This document shows positions 47,265 through 58,130 of a stretch of 64,000 nt of DNA, one piece after another. The DNA lies in NCBI GenBank assembly GCA_050084515.1, contig CM114273.1, positions 43,586,001 to 43,650,000 of the forward strand, read 5' to 3'. The notes below the pieces were generated by a model. That model searched no databases and had not been told where the DNA came from. It worked only from the letters and a program-made list of their open reading frames with translations. A program made the position numbers and the translations under genes. Origin of the DNA: Blasia pusilla. Lineage: Eukaryota; Marchantiophyta; Marchantiopsida; Blasiales. Positions within the stretch are counted from its first letter, which is position 1; each line of letters begins with the position of its first letter.

Positions 47265-48430
47265 TGATTTGATTGAGGGACATGTCCATGCAGAGGATAC
47301 TCCCATTCCTGACATTTCTATGGAGAGGAGTGTTATGGTAGCCGCATCATTTTGTGAAGGAGAGATGCCGTTGTGGGGCTCGACTGAGGAGCTTCGACGA
47401 TTGGCAGATGAGCACGTGCAGACCGCGTGGAGAGAGGCGTTTGCACCGGAGCATGGCGGGTCTGAGGAACCCGAGGGAGTAGGGAGTGCTACGATGACAA
47501 CCTTGGATACCACACCCATTGTGTGGTGTATCCGCGAGGAGGGTATTCGAGTGTTAGATCTCTTTGGAGGGATTAGCACCGGGTTAGCTATTGTTTTGCA
47601 AGCATAAGTGCGCGTGCAATAATACATGTATGTCGATAGTGATGATGTTGCGAGACGCATCTCCCTACGACATGTGGCGCAGTTACGCCTACGTTTTTCC
47701 GACTTATTATCTACGTCCGCGGCATAGGGGTATCAGAGTTCCCTACCAAGGGATATTTTCGTTGCTGGGGACGCAAGACTTAGACCGGTTAGGCACCATT
47801 GATTTGGTCATTGTTGGTTGGCCATGTCAAGGCCAATCGAGTGTTGGACGAGGCAGTGGGTTGGCTGACACTCTGGAGAATGTGCCGATCTTAGGAGACT
47901 CTAGGTTCACGGGTGGTGATGAGTGCTCATAAGGTGCGTGCCTAGATCGGCCCAACAGTGTTCTTGGATGCCGCAAGTGGAGGTTCTAGAGCCCATCGCC
48001 CGCATCTATGGTGGATCAACTTGGTGCCCCATGCGGTGTTACAGAGGGCGTATGCAAGAGTGGAGCGCCCCTCCCATTTTTTTAATGGATTCCATTCTGG
48101 ATCCAGGTCGTCGCTCACAGACAGTGAGGCATGATGATCGACCACCGTTGACTGTGGTCAACAGGGTAGGCAAGCCGCAAGCAGCCTTTCCCACGTTTGT
48201 GAGTTTACCCGCTTCCTATGCATACAAGGAGGCCGGTCGTGGCTTGGTTTGGGATGACCAGTTTCAGAGGTTGGTGGAGCCCAACGCCGACAAGTGACGA
48301 CAATACTGTCAGTATCAGAGGCATCATGACGCCATGTCTTGGGTCAGGTGACGGACCTCAACTGCTTGACATGGATCTTCAACTTGGGAGTGGCTGAGCA
48401 GCGTCGGATGAGATCGTGACAGATCACAGC
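47242..48430 (+). pseudogene. C5-cytosine DNA methyltransferase domain within the gypsy element
   Basis: C5 methyltransferases transfer a methyl group from S-adenosylmethionine to cytosine through a motif IV cysteine. Visible in order: motif I VLDLFGGISTG (47551-47583), a cofactor-loop-like YVDSDDVARR (~47630), motif IV GWPCQGQS with catalytic Cys at 47825-47827, motif VI LENVP with ENV at 47876-47884, an VIII-like AHRPHLWWINL (~47995-48030), a recognition-region-like DDRPPLTVVNRVG and FPTFVSLP (48130-48220), and a motif X-like LGQVTDLN (48336-48362). Only about 15 residues separate PCQ and ENV, so a piece is deleted. TAA codons follow motif I at about 47605 and 47620, and frames change at ~47700, ~47930, ~48050 and ~48290. 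The domain lies between the gag/protease region and the reverse transcriptase in sense orientation. Another origin (host gene capture in this copy alone) is possible but less likely given its position. Confidence 0.8.
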
Positions 48431-48923
48431 GGTTGCATTGGTGAGCCCCATGCCTACCAAGACAGTGGAGGCAGTGGCTGAGGGCGAGACCCGAGGAGAT
48501 TGACACACCAGGGGAGATTGGGAGAGATATCCTTGGACTTCTTGGGATGTTTTGCACGTATGCCATGAGATAATAGCCACAACATTGAGCGTGGTTCCAG
48601 GCACTGCATGTGGAGGAGATCAGAGTTTGAACTTGGCTGTAGGAGAGCGGTCGAGTGTCGTTGTTCGAGATGGGGTTGCACCATAGCAACCACCAATATC
48701 CGCTCCGGAGAGTCCTACCGTAGTCACGATTTAGACTTGGGAGCCAGATATGGGCCCTTAGTTGACAAGAGGAGAGCGGCGCCGAATACATCAGCTCCTC
48801 AGGAGTTATAGGAGTTGCTTTGGGTTTAGCATGGAGGATTTGGGTACGCTAAAGGGACTGGGGATCCGCATTGAGTTCTTGAGTGATAGGCCGATCTTCT
48901 GACGACCCTACAGGTACACTGAT
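48431..48923 (+). other. Linker between methyltransferase and reverse transcriptase
   Basis: Frames are broken. No domain is recognised, though the composition matches the flanking pol sequence, so it is probably degraded coding sequence. Confidence 0.4.
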
Positions 48924-51436
48924 ATGGAGAGGGCTCTGATTCCGAGTAGGAGCCAAGACTTTGTTGGAGTAGGACTAGTGGAGATGTCACATGGAGAGTA
49001 TGTATCTGCCACTGTCATGCCCGCCAAGAAGGATGTGCATGGCAACTGGACGGATAGGCCGATGTGTGGGGATTACCGACCTATCAATCGGCAAACAAAG
49101 TCCAATAGGTATGCAATACCCACCCTTGAGGAGATCTTTGATGCGATTGGTCACGCAAAGATTTTCAGTTCATTGGATTTGCGAGCCGGATACCATCTGC
49201 TGCCTATGAGATTGGAGGATAGGCACAAGACGGCATTTTGGGGCATCGATCCTCACGGGAAGGATTGTTTGTATCATTGGCGGTTCTTACCACTTGGGTT
49301 AAAGAACGCCGGCTGAGTTTCACATGGCCATGGATAGGATCTTGGCTGGTCTGGATTTTGCTAGTTGTTATATTGATGACATCATAGTCTTTAGCGCCAC
49401 GGTTGAGGAGCATGAGCGACATCTAGAGAAGGTGTTTCGACGATTGTAATTACATGGGCTGAAGCTACATCCAGACAAGTGCAAGTTCTTCTACGACCAG
49501 ATTGAGTACTTGGATCATACGATATACCCAAGGGGCCTTGGTGGTTCAGCAGATGAAGATAGAGGCTATCTCACGTATTCCACGCCCTATAGATGTGAGT
49601 CGTGTTTGCGCATTCATGGGATTGGCGAACTTCTATCGGCGGTACGTCAAGGGATTCAGTTGGATTGCAAAGCCGCTGACCTTGCTGAACAAGATGAATC
49701 ACGAGTGGCACTGGGGGGGATGAGCAAGAGCGAGCATTTCAGTTGCTCAAGGACAGGTTGACGTCCGAGCCCATCTTGAGGAGACTGATCAGGGGGTGTC
49801 CTTTCCAGTTGCACACAGATTGGAGCATGTTGGGGCTTGGAGCGATGCTCATCCAGCATGATGATGAGGATAGAGAGTTCGTGGTGGCTTATGCTAGCTG
49901 CTCGAACAACGCTGCAGAGACAAAGTACAGCTCGTATGAGGGTGAGTGTTTGGCTGCACTGTTGGTTGTCGCGCATTTCAGGTATTACTTATTCGGAAAT
50001 CCCTTTACCAGCATCATTGATCATCAACCACTGAAGTGGTTGATGGAGTCCGACAAGCTTACATGGAAGCTTGCGAGATGGGCTCTGTTGTTGCAAGAGT
50101 ATGATTTTCATGTGGTACATAGACATGGGACACTCAACCAGGATGCAGATGGGTTGAGTCGTAACCCATGCTTGAGTCAGCGAGATGCGACTGGAGGTCG
50201 ATGGCATGGCGAGAGTGATGAGGAGTCAGTGCCAAGATGGCACGCGTCAGCCTATTTAGGCATGTTGGCTATGGAGAGCCAGAGTGTGGAGACTTTGATG
50301 GTGAGGTCTAGTGGAGAGTGCTTGGATACCGAGGCCACTGAGGAGACCACAGGTGGCCGTGATATTCATAATGATAGGGAAGTCTTGAAGTACGTTCGTA
50401 CTGGTAGCGTTGCAAGCACCCTAGGTGCTAGAGAGCGGGATCGGATTCTACAGCGGGCTAAACGGTTCCGTTGGGAGGGGACACATGTTTTGAGGGTTTG
50501 GGAGGATGGTAAAGTACGCGTAGTGCCGCATCCTTTGCAGAGAGCACGTCTAGTGTAGCATGCCCACCAGAAGTTGGGTCACTTTGGAATGAAGCGGATG
50601 TACAGCTTGCTCGAGATTGAGTATTAGTGGCGAGGTATGCAGATTGACGTTCAGCAGTTTGTTGCCAGGTGCATGGTGTCTAATCGGGTCCGAGCATCGT
50701 TCAATGCTCCGACTCCACAGTTGCATCCATTACCGATCATGGGCTTTGGGTATAGATGGAGTTTGGATTTTGCAGGACCTTTGCCTTTGGCGGAGCGTCA
50801 CAATCGTTATGTGTTAGTGATGGTCGAGCACTTCTCGAAGTGGATCGAGTTGGTTGCATTTCCTAACAAAGTGAGTGAGGGAGTAGCTTATACCTTCCTT
50901 GACAGAGTGCTGAGTCATTATGGCATATCGGCTGAGGTGTTAACAGACCAGGGTACCAAGTTTCACGGTGAGTTCCAGGCCTTGTGTGATCAGGCGCTCA
51001 TCAACCGCGCACGACTTCGCGAGATCATCCCGAGGCGGATGGATTAGCGGAGAGAGTTATGCAGATGGTGAAGAGGGGTTTACGCAAGTATGGCTTGCAG
51101 AGAGGTCACCTAGGAGATTGGGATCTCCAGTTGCCATGGTTGGCGATGGGATACAGATTCAGCAGGCAGGCATCCTTAGCGTCTTTTTCACCATACTTGC
51201 TACTTTATAGCCGAGAGCCAGATTTACCTACGGCCATTCGTAGAGATGCTCGTGAGGTGTTGGACCTTGATGATCCAGATGTATGGATGCAAGCATGTTC
51301 TCAGAGGGCTGAGTTGTTTCGGAGAGTGATGACCATGGCGTTCGAGAACTTGGCGATTGCGCAGTATCGGAATACGTTGAGGTATGCGACTATTCGAGAT
51401 GGTGGTTATAGACCAAATATCCTGAGGTTTCATTAG
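48924..51436 (+). pseudogene. Gypsy reverse transcriptase, RNase H and integrase
   Basis: Reverse transcriptase: PAKKDVHGNW, DYRPINRQT, motif A SSLDLRAGYH, FLPLGLKNAG, then after a frameshift (~49316) FHMAMDRIL and motif C YIDD (49369-49380). Connection: ISRIPRP..VCAFMGLANFYRRYV. RNase H: LHTDWSMLGLGAML, YSSYEGECLA, IIDHQPLKWLM and an LNQDADGLSR tail (to ~50165). Integrase: zinc region HQKLGH..RCMVSNRV with the last Cys replaced by Ser, core WSLDFAGPLP, LTDQGTKFHGEF and, after a shift near 50995, DHPEADGLAER. Stops at ~49449, 50556, 50623 and ~51434 break it. The order places it in Ty3/gypsy. Confidence 0.9.
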
Positions 51437-51451
51437 GGAGATTATGTCTAC

Positions 51452-51802
51452 TTGGAGCAGACGGCACCGAAGACGTTGGATGTGACTACATGGCGCACTA
51501 TCGTAAGAGTGTGTGACGTTTTGCCATCCGGTGTTCTCTTGCTAGAGGGATGCAATGGTATGGTATGGAAGGACCATGTGCGTAATTGTGCGCCATGTCA
51601 CCTTCCTAACATTGATGGTATAGTAGATCCGAGCTCAACATTAGTTCTTGCAAGCTTGCGTTGTATGTTGTGTGGTTCGGCTCATGGTGCGGCCACGATG
51701 CTAGTCTGTGATGGATGTCCGAGAGGTTGGCATATGGCATGTCTGACCCCACCTCTCACTAAGGTTCTTCGGGGACGATGGATGTGTCCCAGATGTACAT
51801 AG
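51452..51802 (+). pseudogene. Post-integrase tail with a PHD finger
   Basis: The frame continues from the integrase after a TAG. A tail (VWKDHVRNCAPCHLPN) leads to a C4HC3 PHD finger at about 51660-51800: C-x2-C (CMLC), C-x2-C (CDGC), H-x2-C (HMAC) and C-x2-C (CPRC) at canonical spacing, with the usual W two residues before the last pair. PHD fingers read histone H3 tails, often H3K4 methylation. In a chromovirus this place is taken by a chromodomain, so a role in choosing insertion chromatin is a fair inference. The finger itself is uninterrupted here. Confidence 0.8.
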
Positions 51803-51990
51803 AGGAGATGCTAGCTAGGTTTCAATTCCGACTTTTTCTGTGACATGGATGACAGGAAGGCGACTAACAAGGGGGCCACATGAGCACCCGACCTTTCTGC
51901 TCTTAGTGTCTCAGAGATGTATGTCGTGGTAGGTAGGGATAGATGGCTATCTGGAGTTAGAGGGACCTAACCACCAGCTAGGGGGGCGAT
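51803..51990 (+). other. 3' non-coding part of the gypsy element with a polypurine-like run
   Basis: After the PHD stop there is a short non-coding stretch ending in CTAGGGGGGCGAT (51978-51990). A G-rich run immediately before a TG is what plus-strand priming of an LTR element needs. Confidence 0.5.
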
Positions 51991-52757
51991 TGGAGATATT
52001 TTGGTACTTCTCGCCTCTGTGTATGGATGCCATGAGTTAGCATGGGATCGTGTGTTTTTGTGTGTATGTTCGATGACAGTGATGTTTGTTGTATAGCGAT
52101 GTGTATGTGCACGACAACTGTCACGATTGTTAGGATAGATCGGTGGGATCTAGCAGAGCGTCTGCATGAGTAGAGGAGGACATGCCCAAGAGGTCGAGGA
52201 AGACCTGTTGAGGCCCAAGGAAACCTGAGAGAGCAGGTTCCCCCTTCGTTTCGGCTCATTTGGAGCCATATTAAGAAGCTTGCTATTTTAGGTCAGTACC
52301 ATTTTGAGTATATGATCGACTTTGTATTTTTGGTAAGTGGCCCTTGACCTCCTACATCAGGTCAAGACCCAAGGAGGTGACTTGGGAGAATAGGTTACCA
52401 TGGAGAGAGCTTGGGAGAGGGGAGGGGAATACCTCAAGGAGAGAGAGCTTGAGAGCTCATTCTCTCTTTGTTGAACCTCTTGGCATGGGGGGGCGGAGCT
52501 ATGGTCCCTTGCCTTGTGAGTATAACCCAAGCCTCTCATTAGGAGAGTGGATTTGGTTTGACATGAGAGAGAGTACACACCTTTGAGAGTTATGGTGTGA
52601 GATGGTGTAGAGAGATTAGATCTTACTTTATTTGAGATATTTTGGTACTTCTCACCTCTGTGTATGGATGCCATGAGTTAGCATGGGATCGTGTATGTTT
52701 GAGTGTATGTTCGATGACAGCGATGTATGTTGTGTAGCGATGTGTATGCGCACGACA
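51991..52757 (+). repeat. 3' LTR region: 126-base direct repeat flanking a ~507-base core
   Basis: GAGATATTTTGGTACTTCTC... to GCACGACA occurs at 51991-52118 and again at 52632-52757. The core between them (52124-52630) is the part shared with 41442-41875. The whole starts TG and ends CA, as does the subset 52124-52757. Which limits are the true LTR cannot be settled here. Confidence 0.7.
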
Positions 52758-53661
52758 GAGGAAATTGTAGCGCATAATAATGCAAGCAAGAAATAGGAAT
52801 GAGGAATTGCCAAGGGCCAAAGACATGTGATTGATGATGGAAAGAAAAAAAGAGGACAACTCATAATATGGAATGTCATTGCAATAAGAAGCGCAGAAAT
52901 GTTCGATGCACAACCAAATTGTCATTAGAGCCAAATGCATTGCCAACTTCTACTAAGATTTGATAATTTGCATTGGAAGTGAGGGTGCCCGTCACTACTA
53001 GCTTGAACACAGATGGAAAAGGAAATTACAAAAATACATGGGTTTTCCTAATCTGTGTTTTGCATAGCCTCATAAGGTTGAAGACATTCTCCAACTACCA
53101 ACACAAGAAAGTGACTGCAATGAAAATGAAATTTGTAAGAACTAAAAAGAAGTATTATAGATGTGTATTATAAAGTGACAATGATCTCCGCTCTATCCTA
53201 AACGCACCGAAATCACCTTTCACGTGAAAGGCCAAGGAATCGACTTAGTGTACCTTATCCTTAGTGACATAACTATACATTTTCATATCGCTAAGAATTA
53301 ATTTTAAAATGGGACGTGAGCATTTTGAAAGCTAGTTATTATTGTGATTTAAATGCTTGCATCCCATGGGCCCACATCTACATAATTAAGAGTAAACGGA
53401 GTATCATAATGTCACTTTAAAGAAAAGGTTCAATTAAGAGAAGACAATAAAATAGAAAAAAATTGTTGAAATTTGAAATCACGTGGGTTCCTCTAGTTAG
53501 CATTATTAGAGGGCCACTTTTCACAATCTCGGAGACGTAACATGTGTGTAACCTATTAAAACACACATGTGTGCGGAGACAGAGGAGTGAGGTGTTGTGC
53601 TCCATCGATCAGACACAGCTACTCACGGAGTTGAGGGGATTCGAAATTTGCTAACGCCGAA
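52758..53661. other. Spacer between gypsy element and glycosyltransferase
   Basis: AT-rich; no domain recognised. The last ~150 bases are less AT-rich and may contain the promoter of the glycosyltransferase gene. Confidence 0.35.
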
Positions 53662-54625
53662 GTGAAAGGATCGAACGATGATTATGGTAAATGCCATCAC
53701 CGACCGCATTTGCTTTTGCTGCCGCTGGAGGAGCAGGGGCATTTCGTCGTGTTCTTGCAGCTACTGTATTTCCTGAGCCGCCACGAGATTCGGGTCACCA
53801 TCTGCAGCACCAAGGCGCGCATCTCCGAGGTACGCGAGCTGCAGAGCAACGGGGACTTCCAGAAGTTGGACCTCCGCCTTGTCGAGCTCTTCTTCGATCT
53901 GCCCGATTCTGACGTGCGCGTCAAGGAATTGAGAAATTTGCCCAAACTGTTTTTAGTGAGCCTCAGCATGGGAGACCAGTTTCAACACTTCCTAGAGGAT
54001 ATACTGAACGACAAGGATCCGGATGCCAAACCTACCGCCTTATTTTCTGACCTCTTGCCGTGGACGAAGGTCAGTAGTCTGTACATCTTCGTCTTCGTCG
54101 GGTCTAGATCTCCTCATCTCATTCGCGTATGCTAAACCCCCGTAGTCCCTAATTGCATGCCCTTCCATTTGTAACCCTGTAGCTATCTATGTCAACGTGC
54201 CTGTCCAATTGTGGCTTAGTTGATTAAACGATACGTGGAAGGACTTCGCATGACTGATCACAGTCTGACGTGCTACATGTGTTCTCGTTCTCCTCTGTAA
54301 TTCTTCGAGCCATCACTCCGTTGGGATCCGACAGCTTGTAACGATTGGGCTTTTCAGGATGTGGCTGATAAACTGGGAATTCCAAGGTATTTGGTGTACA
54401 CAACTGGCGCTGGATTCCGTCATGGTGCGTGATGCGAAAGCTCGACGGCATCAAACAAGGCGACGTGTTTAGGGTGACGTTTCCAGGGTTCACGAACCCT
54501 ATCACTGTCAGCCCGAGCACGCTTCCGCTGGTGTTGATGCCGTTATTGAACCTGGACAATGTGGCGGGCTTTCTCTGCAATTCTTTCGAAGATCTCGAAG
54601 AAAAGATGCACTTCGATAAAAACGA

Positions 54626-55590
54626 GTGATGGAAAACCCATCGGAAGTACAAAAGAGGGGGACTCAAAGAGTCAAAACCTGATGGTTGCATCTCGAAACA
54701 GATGCAACCATCGCTATCCGTGCACGTCTTCAAGACGTACCCTACTCCGTTGGCAGTGGGAAACCCCTCAAGGTACGCTCCAAGGATACGTGGGATCATA
54801 GGAATTGTTTCCGTCAAAACATACTCGAAGGTTGTTTGAAAGAGCTCTCTGCTCTCGGTCTCTTAGACACTCAGCCGCACATGCTCAAGTATCGTGTAAT
54901 TAGGTACTCGATGCTGTACGTCTTGAGGTGATTGTACATGTACCCTGCCCTTTGGCCGTCATGGCTCATCGTACTTGTTGATATCTGTCAGCTGACTTCA
55001 TGTGGGTTGGTGGCTTTGTTATTATCTGGACATGGCCAATGACGGACTGGAATTGGGAAGTTGAGAAGGTCGGAACGCCGAAGTGCGAAGTCGAGAGAAA
55101 ATTTCTCAAACTAAAGATGGAATTCGACCCTCGCATCTACTCATCTTCAGTCGAGTCCAGGTCGATATTCATCTTCGGTCGAGTCCAGGTCGATATTCGT
55201 CTTCGGTCGAGTTAGTTAATCCTCCACACTCCCTGGGATCCTCTCTAAAAGAAAGAATAAAAGTATTATGTCCCCTGAACTGGTTGTGAGGTCCAAATCG
55301 GGTCTAGCACAAATAATTGTGCTCAAGCACTCCTCCATGCTTTACTCTTATCCTCCTCCACTTAACTCGAGGATGAATACGCTCATTCATCATCAATCAT
55401 CAGACACGTAAAGAACTCGATTACGTTTCTGATAAATGACTTTCGGATGTGTCCACGGAGAAGTCATGATCGGATCTGCGGAAACAGAACTGACATCTGC
55501 TATTATCGAATCGGTTGGTTCGCACCCAAAATGGGAAAAACTAATCGCACTCGGATTTCGTCCACCTCTGAAACATATTTTCTTCCTCTC
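54626..55590 (+). other. Long intron of the glycosyltransferase, with a 28-base tandem repeat
   Basis: The protein reads through from FEDLEEKMHFDKNE to VPKFLPIGPM if this ~960-base stretch is removed; the acceptor CATCATCAG is good, the donor is unclear. It holds a 28-base repeat (55145-55172, 55173-55200 and a partial third) with CGAGTCCAGGTCGATATTC. It may contain an insertion. Confidence 0.5.
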
Positions 55591-56067
55591 ATCATCAGGT
55601 GCCGAAATTCCTGCCCATCGGTCCCATGGTGGATCTGATGCCGCCGTCTTCTGCCCCGCTTGGCACAGACGAATCCTCCTCGTGCCTACAGTGGTTAGAT
55701 TCGCAAACACCGGACTCCGTCGTCTACGTCGCATTCGGAACGCAGGCGCACATAGGGCCTCCGATGATTCTGGAGCTTGCGCGAGGGCTAGAGGCGAGCG
55801 CAGTTCCCTTCCTGTGGGTAGTACGACTCGACCCCCAACAACAAACAGCGGACTTGGGCAGCGTCTTGCCCGCGGGTTTTACGGAACGAGTCAGAGGGAG
55901 GGGTTTACTGGTCGCGAGCTTCTTTCCGCAGTTCCGGATTCTTAACCATCAGTCGATCGGAGGACACTTGTCGCACTGCGGTTGGAACTCCTCGATAGAG
56001 AGTATCAGCGCCGGCGTGCCAGTTTTGGCCTTTCCGATGAACGGAGACCAGCCCATGAATGCCAAGT

Positions 56068-56730
56068 AAGATTCACAAAACTTTGTTCCCAAGTATGATT
56101 TTACCACTATGGTAAATGGGAGGGAAATAAAAATTTGTTTGAAGAAAATTAATGATGTTGTACATTAATTTAAAATTTTTTATAAATTTTAATGTGTTAA
56201 ATATAAAGGTATTACAAATCAAGAAGGCATTTTCCGATAATAACATAGATATTTGTTATTTAGAGAGGATGGTGTCTCACTTGCCCTCGTCTTCGTGTTG
56301 ACATATGTTGTTTAGAAGGCTCCTTTGTTGTTGTTGACCTTGTTAATTGCTAATTGAGAGAGTTAAGGGCATAATTAAGTGAGTTGGCCCAAAAAAAGAT
56401 AGTTGGAAAAAACAAATGTTTTATCACCCTTGCAAAGAAGGGGCAACACATTATTAAAAGAGTATGGAATTGTAAAATCCTTCTTCCTATGATTTTGATA
56501 CATATCTCTTGAGGATTACTCTCATGTTGACAAATGTCATCTTAAGAAGGTCAAAAGTTATGTTAACATACAAGAGAACTAAGTTAGAGGAATAATGTCT
56601 ATTTTGAGCATAGCATGGACAACTTGTTAGTTTCTTTTCCCGTGCGTTGGCACTAGCCTTGTACTAATGAGTTTTTGTATGTTTCCCCATTCTTCTCTCA
56701 GCTGAAATATTGAGCGCATTGGTATGGCAG
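56068..56730 (+). other. Last intron of the glycosyltransferase with MITE-like repeat B, copy 2
   Basis: Bounded by GTAAGA and TGGCAG. At 56125-56310 the phrases TTTGTTTGAAGA, TTAATGATGTTGT, CAAATCAAGAAGGC, ATAATAACATAGAT and GTTGACATATG parallel 23405-23710 in order. The precise hairpin of copy 1 is not conserved. Confidence 0.5.
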
Positions 56731-56963
56731 GCTGATCGTAGAAGTGGTGAGAACTGGGATAATACTACCCAAATCTAACGATGGAACTTGCACATGAGGA
56801 TGTGATCAAGAAAGTTAAGGCTTTAATGTTGGAAGACGAAGGCAAGGTGTTGAGGACAAGAGCTAGAGAAGTAAAAACATTGGCACGAAGAAGCTTGGAA
56901 GAAGGTGGTTCATCCTATGTAAACCTAGAATCTTTCATGGATGATCTATTTAGCATGAGCTAG

Positions 56964-57422
56964 CATGGAGGAGGTTGTTGGTTCACAAACCCTCACATGA
57001 TGCCATCCAATCTTGAAGGAAGGGATTAAACCTCACTTTTTGTCATAGTTTGTTTAAGACAATGAGAGATAGCATCAAGAACGATATAGGAGATGAGTCT
57101 CAACAATCTCACTCAATTCGTTTGCGATGGGAAGTAGAAATGGTTCAATAACTTATATGTACCCAGTTTCTTGCTCGTGCTATACAAGAAAAAGGTTTTC
57201 AAAAGTATTTTTTTATTTTATGTAAAATTTTGCTTTGGGTTCTCAGACCCTTCGTAAACATCCCATTCCTCCACATCTTGGTCCCAAATATATTTTTGGC
57301 ATGTCTAACAACCTCTATTTCTCTTTCTTAGTGGTAATCCCCTTACTAAACACTCCCCTCCACGCAAAAAAATAATCTCTATTTTTTCATAACCCTCATA
57401 ACTAAATACACACCAAATCTAT

Positions 57423-57425
<3 letters not shown>
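56964..57425. other. 3' flank of the glycosyltransferase
   Basis: AT-rich, nothing specific recognised. Confidence 0.35.

Positions 57426-57493
<68 letters not shown>
57426..57493. repeat. (AT)n microsatellite, ~34 units
   Basis: Uninterrupted AT/TA run, self-complementary and capable of cruciform extrusion. It generates a spurious Ile-Tyr frame on the minus strand. Confidence 0.98.
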
Positions 57494-57496
<3 letters not shown>

Positions 57497-58130
57497 GAGG
57501 ATCTCCAACATGGTTGCACAAAAACAGACAAGTCCTTCCTTAAGACAGACAAGTTTGGACATGTCCACGGACATGTGTTCCAAGAGGTGGAATCCACACT
57601 TTTAGTCCATGATGGAAAGCAATGCAAGAATAAGAGGAGCAATGAGAAAGAAGGGAGTGGAGGTAGAGGGAGGAAGAAATGGGGGAATATATCACATTAA
57701 GGCAAGTAAGAGGAATGAGAAAGAAGGGAAAGGTGAGGCCCATACGGACAAGTCCTTCCATAGGACGGACATAAGTCCACGGACATAGACTTTGTCCACA
57801 TGTAACCTTGATCTCCAAGGATGCTTGGAACGCAAACCCCATCTTGGAAACTATAGGGGTAAACCAAGGGCACGAGATGGTTGGCATGGGGTTTTGATAT
57901 CAAGCCAAGCCCTAGATAACAAGTTATGGATATCAATCTTGGACCTTGACTTTTGACTTAGGTATTCGGTCTTGGCTAGAAACCCGTTGGAGGTCGATTG
58001 GGTAGTTCAGACTGCCAAATATGCTAGCATTGTTTTAGGTCCCTAGAAATCAAGGAAGTTTGTCACAAGTCTTGAATAACTTGTTGTGTTGTGAAGTGAG
58101 GGGTTAGGTTGGTATATATACACTAGGTAA
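57494..58130. other. Spacer with repeated GGACAAGTCC / GTCCACGGACAT phrases
   Basis: GACAAGTCCTTCC and GTCCACGGACAT occur twice about 200 bases apart (57525-57580 and 57745-57790), some as short palindromes. This indicates an old local duplication or paired element ends. Confidence 0.35.

Larger units (their letters stand above)
41442..52757 (+). mobile_element. Ty3/gypsy retrotransposon carrying a DNA methyltransferase and a PHD finger (decayed)
   Basis: Order on the plus strand: LTR-like core (41442-41875), leader, gag N-part (43546-43788), nested insertion (~43789-46195), gag C-part (46200-46761), post-protease-like region (46758-47264), C5 cytosine methyltransferase (47242-48430), reverse transcriptase, RNase H and integrase (48924-51436), PHD finger (51660-51802), a G-run resembling a polypurine tract (51978-51990), and an LTR region (51991-52757). 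The reverse transcriptase-RNase H-integrase order assigns it to Ty3/gypsy. Methyltransferase and PHD cargo are both in sense orientation within pol. The copy is dead: gag is split, the zinc knuckle and protease are deleted, and each domain has stops or frameshifts. Confidence 0.85.
53662..56963 (+). pseudogene. Family 1 UDP-glycosyltransferase, at least four exons, frameshifted
   Basis: Plant family 1 enzymes move a sugar from a UDP-sugar to small acceptors. Exon 1 (53662-54069) has the N-terminal LLLLPLEEQGHFVVFLQLLY segment and ends at a GTCAGT donor. Exon 2 (54358-~54625) has DKLGIPRYLVYTTGAGF, a frameshift near 54425, then FPGFTNPI and CNSFEDLEEK. Exon 3 (55591-~56067) has KFLPIGPM, SVVYVAFGTQ and the PSPG box (FFPQFRILNHQSIGGHLSHC, GWNSSIES, FPMNGDQP), ending at GTAAGA. 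Exon 4 (56731-56963) continues LIVEVVRTG, has a one-base shift near 56780 and ends ESFMDDLFSMS. The first frame has no ATG: the nearby ATG (53678) is in another frame. Missing start plus two shifts suggest a pseudogene unless the shifts are sequencing errors. Exons are GC-rich, introns AT-rich. Confidence 0.8.

Noticed and set aside
47226-47660. 144-codon minus-strand frame over the methyltransferase
   Set aside because: Shadow of the sense frame, which carries clear methyltransferase motifs.
46758-51802. Bacterial contamination as the source of the methyltransferase
   Set aside because: It is embedded in a gypsy pol with plant-type retroelement domains, shares their decay, and no bacterial gene surrounds it.
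57379-57642. Open frame with an Ile-Tyr run
   Set aside because: Produced by the (AT)n microsatellite.
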